Positions 20,839 to 23,320 of a DNA stretch of 23,320 nucleotides are shown here, piece after piece; the stretch's first letter is position 1; every line of letters starts with the position of its first letter. The notes under the pieces are model-generated. The model saw nothing but the letters and a program-made list of their open reading frames with translations. It made no database searches and had not been told where the DNA came from. The DNA comes from Bacillota bacterium (GTDB lineage: Bacteria > Bacillota > Clostridia > Lachnospirales > Lachnospiraceae), in NCBI GenBank assembly GCA_023413555.1, contig JAEZPG010000057.1:1-23320 (forward strand), in the 5' to 3' direction. The translations under genes were made by a program, and so were the position numbers.

Positions 20839-22563
20839 ATGGAAATAAAGGGAGCAGAGCTTTTTGTAAAAGCTTTAAAAGAAGAAAATGTAGACATTCT
20901 ATTTGGTTATCCAGGGGGAACAGCAATAGATTTATTTGATGCCCTCTATGGACAAGAGGAGATTGATGTGGTCCTTCCACGTCATGAGCAAGGCCTCATA
21001 CATGCTGCAGATGGTTATGCCAGATCCACTGGGAAAGTGGGAGTTTGCTTGGTTACCAGTGGGCCGGGAGCTACTAATTTAGTGACAGGAATTGCAACAG
21101 CTAATTATGACAGTGTTCCCCTTGTTTGCTTTACTGGTCAGGTTCCAACCAGTCTGATTGGAAATGATGCATTCCAGGAGGTTGATATTGTAGGAGTTAC
21201 ACGTAATATCTGTAAATATGCCGTTACGGTACGTGATCGTCATGATTTGGGACGTATTATTAAGGAAGCCTTTTATATAGCTAGAACCGGAAAACCAGGG
21301 CCAGTTCTTGTAGATATACCAAAGGATGTGCAACAAGCCTATGGCTCTGATGAATATCCAAAGGAAGTGAGCATAAGAGGTTATAAGCCAAATAGCGGGG
21401 TTCATGTAGGACAATTAAAGAAAGCTGTTTCTGTACTTCAGACAGCAAAGAAACCTGTATTCTTAATTGGTGGAGGAGTTAATATATCCAAAGCTCAAGA
21501 GGAAATGACTAAACTCACAGAGCTAACAGGAGTTCCTGTTATTACTACAATTATGGGAAAAGGTGCTATAGACACCAACCATCCTTTGTATATTGGTAAT
21601 ATAGGTATACATGGAAGCTATGCTGCTAATCATGCTATCAGTGAGTGTGATGTCTTGTTTTCCATTGGTACACGATTTAATGATCGTATTACAGGGAAGA
21701 TCAGTGAGTTCGCGAAAAATGCAACAATAGTCCACATTGATATAGACTCTGCCTCTATCTCTAGAAATATTGAGGTTGATATTCCAATTGTATCAGATGC
21801 CAAGATTGCCATTACCAAGATGCTAGACATGTGTAAACCTGTTAAGACGAAAGAATGGATTGAAAAAGTGATGGCATGGAAGAAGGATTATCCTATCACC
21901 ATGAAGGCGTATGAAGGATTAACTCCGGAGAAAATAATTCACACAATAAATGAAATGTTCCAAGACTTAATTGTGGTAACAGATGTTGGGCAGAATCAGC
22001 TTTGGACTACCCAGTACTTAGAACTTAATGCCAAGAAGCAGCTTCTGACCTCTGGAGGCTTGGGAACTATGGGGTATGGTCTACCGGCAGCCATTGGAGC
22101 CCAGTTCGGGAACCCTGACAAAGATGTCATCTGTATCAGCGGAGATGGAGGAGCCCAGATGAACATTCAAGAGATGGCTACTGCAGTGGTAAATGAGCTT
22201 CCAATCATTTTCTGTATCTTTAACAATGGCTATCTAGGTAATGTGAGACAGTGGCAGGAGATGTTCTTTAACCATCGATACTCCAGCACTTGTCTACGGT
22301 TTAGAAAACGCTGTTATAGGGATTGTAAGAATCCGGAGAAGTACTGTCCAAAGTATACACCTGATTTTATTAAACTGGCAGAAAGCTATGATGCCAAAAG
22401 TATTCGAGTTACAGAGGAAAGTCAGTTGGAGGAAGCATTTCTTATGGCGAAGGCCAACAAGGAAGGCCCAACAGTAATTGAATTTATCATTGAAAGAGAA
22501 GCCAACGTGCTTCCAATCGTACCAGCTGGAAAAACATTAACTGAAATGGTTATGGATTATTAG
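20839..22563 (+). CDS. ilvB: Acetohydroxyacid synthase, catalytic subunit
   Basis: A 574-aa ThDP enzyme making acetolactate or acetohydroxybutyrate, the first common step of Ile, Val and Leu synthesis. The N-terminal domain carries the catalytic Glu50 in RHEQGLIHAADGYAR and the GYPGG and TSGPGATN motifs. The FAD-type middle domain spans about 190-325. The C-terminal ThDP motif starts GDGG at about residue 435 and ends FNNGYLG. The start at 20839 is chosen over an in-frame GTG at 20824 because GGAGG at 20826-20830 is then a properly spaced ribosome binding site. Between HRYSSTC and PDFIKLAES there is an insertion of about 16 residues with Cys485, Cys492, Cys496 and Cys503, absent from the well-known E. 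coli and Bacillus enzymes. ilvN follows after 12 bp. Confidence 0.95.
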   Translation: MEIKGAELFVKALKEENVDILFGYPGGTAIDLFDALYGQEEIDVVLPRHEQGLIHAADGYARSTGKVGVCLVTSGPGATNLVTGIATANYDSVPLVCFTGQVPTSLIGNDAFQEVDIVGVTRNICKYAVTVRDRHDLGRIIKEAFYIARTGKPGPVLVDIPKDVQQAYGSDEYPKEVSIRGYKPNSGVHVGQLKKAVSVLQTAKKPVFLIGGGVNISKAQEEMTKLTELTGVPVITTIMGKGAIDTNHPLYIGNIGIHGSYAANHAISECDVLFSIGTRFNDRITGKISEFAKNATIVHIDIDSASISRNIEVDIPIVSDAKIAITKMLDMCKPVKTKEWIEKVMAWKKDYPITMKAYEGLTPEKIIHTINEMFQDLIVVTDVGQNQLWTTQYLELNAKKQLLTSGGLGTMGYGLPAAIGAQFGNPDKDVICISGDGGAQMNIQEMATAVVNELPIIFCIFNNGYLGNVRQWQEMFFNHRYSSTCLRFRKRCYRDCKNPEKYCPKYTPDFIKLAESYDAKSIRVTEESQLEEAFLMAKANKEGPTVIEFIIEREANVLPIVPAGKTLTEMVMDY

Positions 22564-22575
22564 GAGGGGGCAGAC

Positions 22576-23076
22576 ATGAAGAAAAGATGGATATCATTAT
22601 ACGTAGAAAATGAAATCGGCGTTTTAGCTAGAATAAGTGGTCTGTTCTCAAGTAAATCCTATAATGTAAACAGTCTTACTGTTGGTGAGACTGAAGATAA
22701 GTCTATTTCCAGAATGACCATAAGCTTAACTAGTGATGACATGACCTTTGAACAGATTAAAAAGCAGCTAAATCGTTGCGTAGAGGTCATTAAGGTCGTG
22801 GATTTTACCAATATGGCAACTCACATGAAGGAAATCTTATTTGTAAAGGTGACCAACTGTACCAAGGCAGATAAGGCAGAGGCGTTTCGTATTGCACAAG
22901 TTTTCAATGTAAAAATCGTTGATTATAATAAGGATAGTCTCTTAATGGAGTGTCTCCAGACAGAGGACAGAAATAATCAATTAATTGCTCTTTTGGATGA
23001 AACCTTTGTAAACCGTATAGAGGTTGTCCGTGGAGGCAGTGTAGCTATCGAAGCTATCTGTATGTCTGAACGATAG
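22576..23076 (+). CDS. ilvN: Acetohydroxyacid synthase, regulatory subunit
   Basis: A 166-aa small subunit that activates IlvB and confers feedback inhibition, usually by valine. The N-terminal ACT domain (about 4-77) has WISLYVENEIGVLARISGLFSSKSYNVNSLTVG, the typical family start, here given as adjacent short motifs ENEIGVLARI and NVNSLTVG. The C-terminal domain (about 84-160) has KEILFVKV and ends with VRGGSVAIEAICMSER. The length is normal for the short bacterial type. AGGAGGGGG precedes the start. It is 12 bp after ilvB and 9 bp before the broken gene at 23086. Confidence 0.95.
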   Translation: MKKRWISLYVENEIGVLARISGLFSSKSYNVNSLTVGETEDKSISRMTISLTSDDMTFEQIKKQLNRCVEVIKVVDFTNMATHMKEILFVKVTNCTKADKAEAFRIAQVFNVKIVDYNKDSLLMECLQTEDRNNQLIALLDETFVNRIEVVRGGSVAIEAICMSER

Positions 23077-23085
23077 GGGGAAAAT

Positions 23086-23320
23086 ATGGTTTTCTATTTT
23101 ACAGGAACCGGTAATTCCTATCATACTGCTAGAGTAATGGCTGAGGTTACCAAGGAAGAAATGGTGAACATTAGCCAGGCTATGAAACAACAGAAGTATG
23201 AATATACGATAGGGCAGAAGGAAAGAATAGGTTTTGTATTTCCTGTATATTAATGGGGGATTCCAACAGTTGTGGATTATGTGAAAAAATCTGTCCCGTA
23301 GAGACGATTTCTCTTGTAAA
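23086..23320 (+). pseudogene. Broken flavodoxin-like / EFR1-type gene, cut by window edge
   Basis: Starting at ATG 23086 (GGGGG upstream), translation gives MVFYFTGTGNSYHTARVMAE and, further on, IGFVFPVY. These are the FMN-phosphate loop (TGTGNS) and the next strand of the flavodoxin half of EFR1-type flavodoxin-ferredoxin proteins. The frame then hits TAA at 23251, directly followed in frame by WGIPTVVDYVKK, which is the expected continuation (family pattern FP-x-Y-x-WG-x-P). A second stop (TAG, 23299) follows an AAAAAA run. Both other frames are open after that run, which hints at an added frameshift. It is therefore probably a decayed gene at the end of the ilvBN operon; a sequencing error is the alternative. 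The rest lies beyond the window. Confidence 0.65.

Noticed and set aside
21079..21414. 111-codon open frame on the minus strand
   Set aside because: It is antisense to the conserved N-terminal half of ilvB, with no independent support.

Overview
This AT-rich window reads as the chromosome of a low-GC Firmicute of the Lachnospiraceae (Clostridium cluster XIVa). The grounds are the codon usage, strong AGGAGG ribosome binding sites, a T-box leader, a clostridial RNase P RNA, the mcsA-mcsB-clpC operon, and a small protein between clpC and radA that I recall only from this family. A relative of Lachnoclostridium (Clostridium) phytofermentans is plausible, but this is an inference. I see no insertion sequence, prophage or CRISPR array. 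Almost every gene is on the plus strand. The exceptions are RNase P RNA at the left edge and one tRNA.

Layout. 1-135 (minus): 5' part of RNase P RNA with its promoter. 469-1209: an unrecognised 246-aa protein closed by a terminator. 1464-4143: a two-gene unit of an HD-domain nucleotidase-like hydrolase and an M29-type aminopeptidase with a long N-terminal extension. 4222-7884: a purine operon purE-purM-purN-purD with promoter and terminator; purC, purF and purH are absent. 8076-12154: two secreted or surface proteins, a four-SH3 glucosaminidase and a membrane-anchored cohesin-like protein. They share a cadherin-like beta-sandwich domain, and each is followed by its own terminator. 12199-16750: the protein quality-control operon, a YtrA-type GntR regulator followed by mcsA, mcsB and clpC. 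The regulator occupies the slot normally held by CtsR, and a perfect dyad overlaps its promoter. 16969-17382: a small conserved protein. 17590-18945: radA. 19066-20088: a soluble protein with a chemoreceptor signalling tip in front of a Cache-like sensor. 20154-20262: a bidirectional terminator and tRNA-Trp (minus). 20362-23076: a T-box-controlled ilvB-ilvN operon. 23086-23320: a broken flavodoxin-like (EFR1-type) gene running off the right edge.

How the genes work together. PurE, PurN, PurM and PurD are early and middle steps of IMP synthesis. McsA/McsB/ClpC is the arginine-phosphorylation and unfoldase arm of Clp proteolysis. IlvB/IlvN is acetohydroxyacid synthase, the first shared step of branched-chain amino acid synthesis, here under tRNA-sensing attenuation. 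The most unusual items are the GntR-for-CtsR swap, the Cache protein with inverted order and no membrane segment, and a four-cysteine insertion (C-x6-C-x3-C-x6-C) in the AHAS catalytic subunit. The Val-type specifier in the T-box and the orphan 246-aa gene between two near-identical dyads are also notable.
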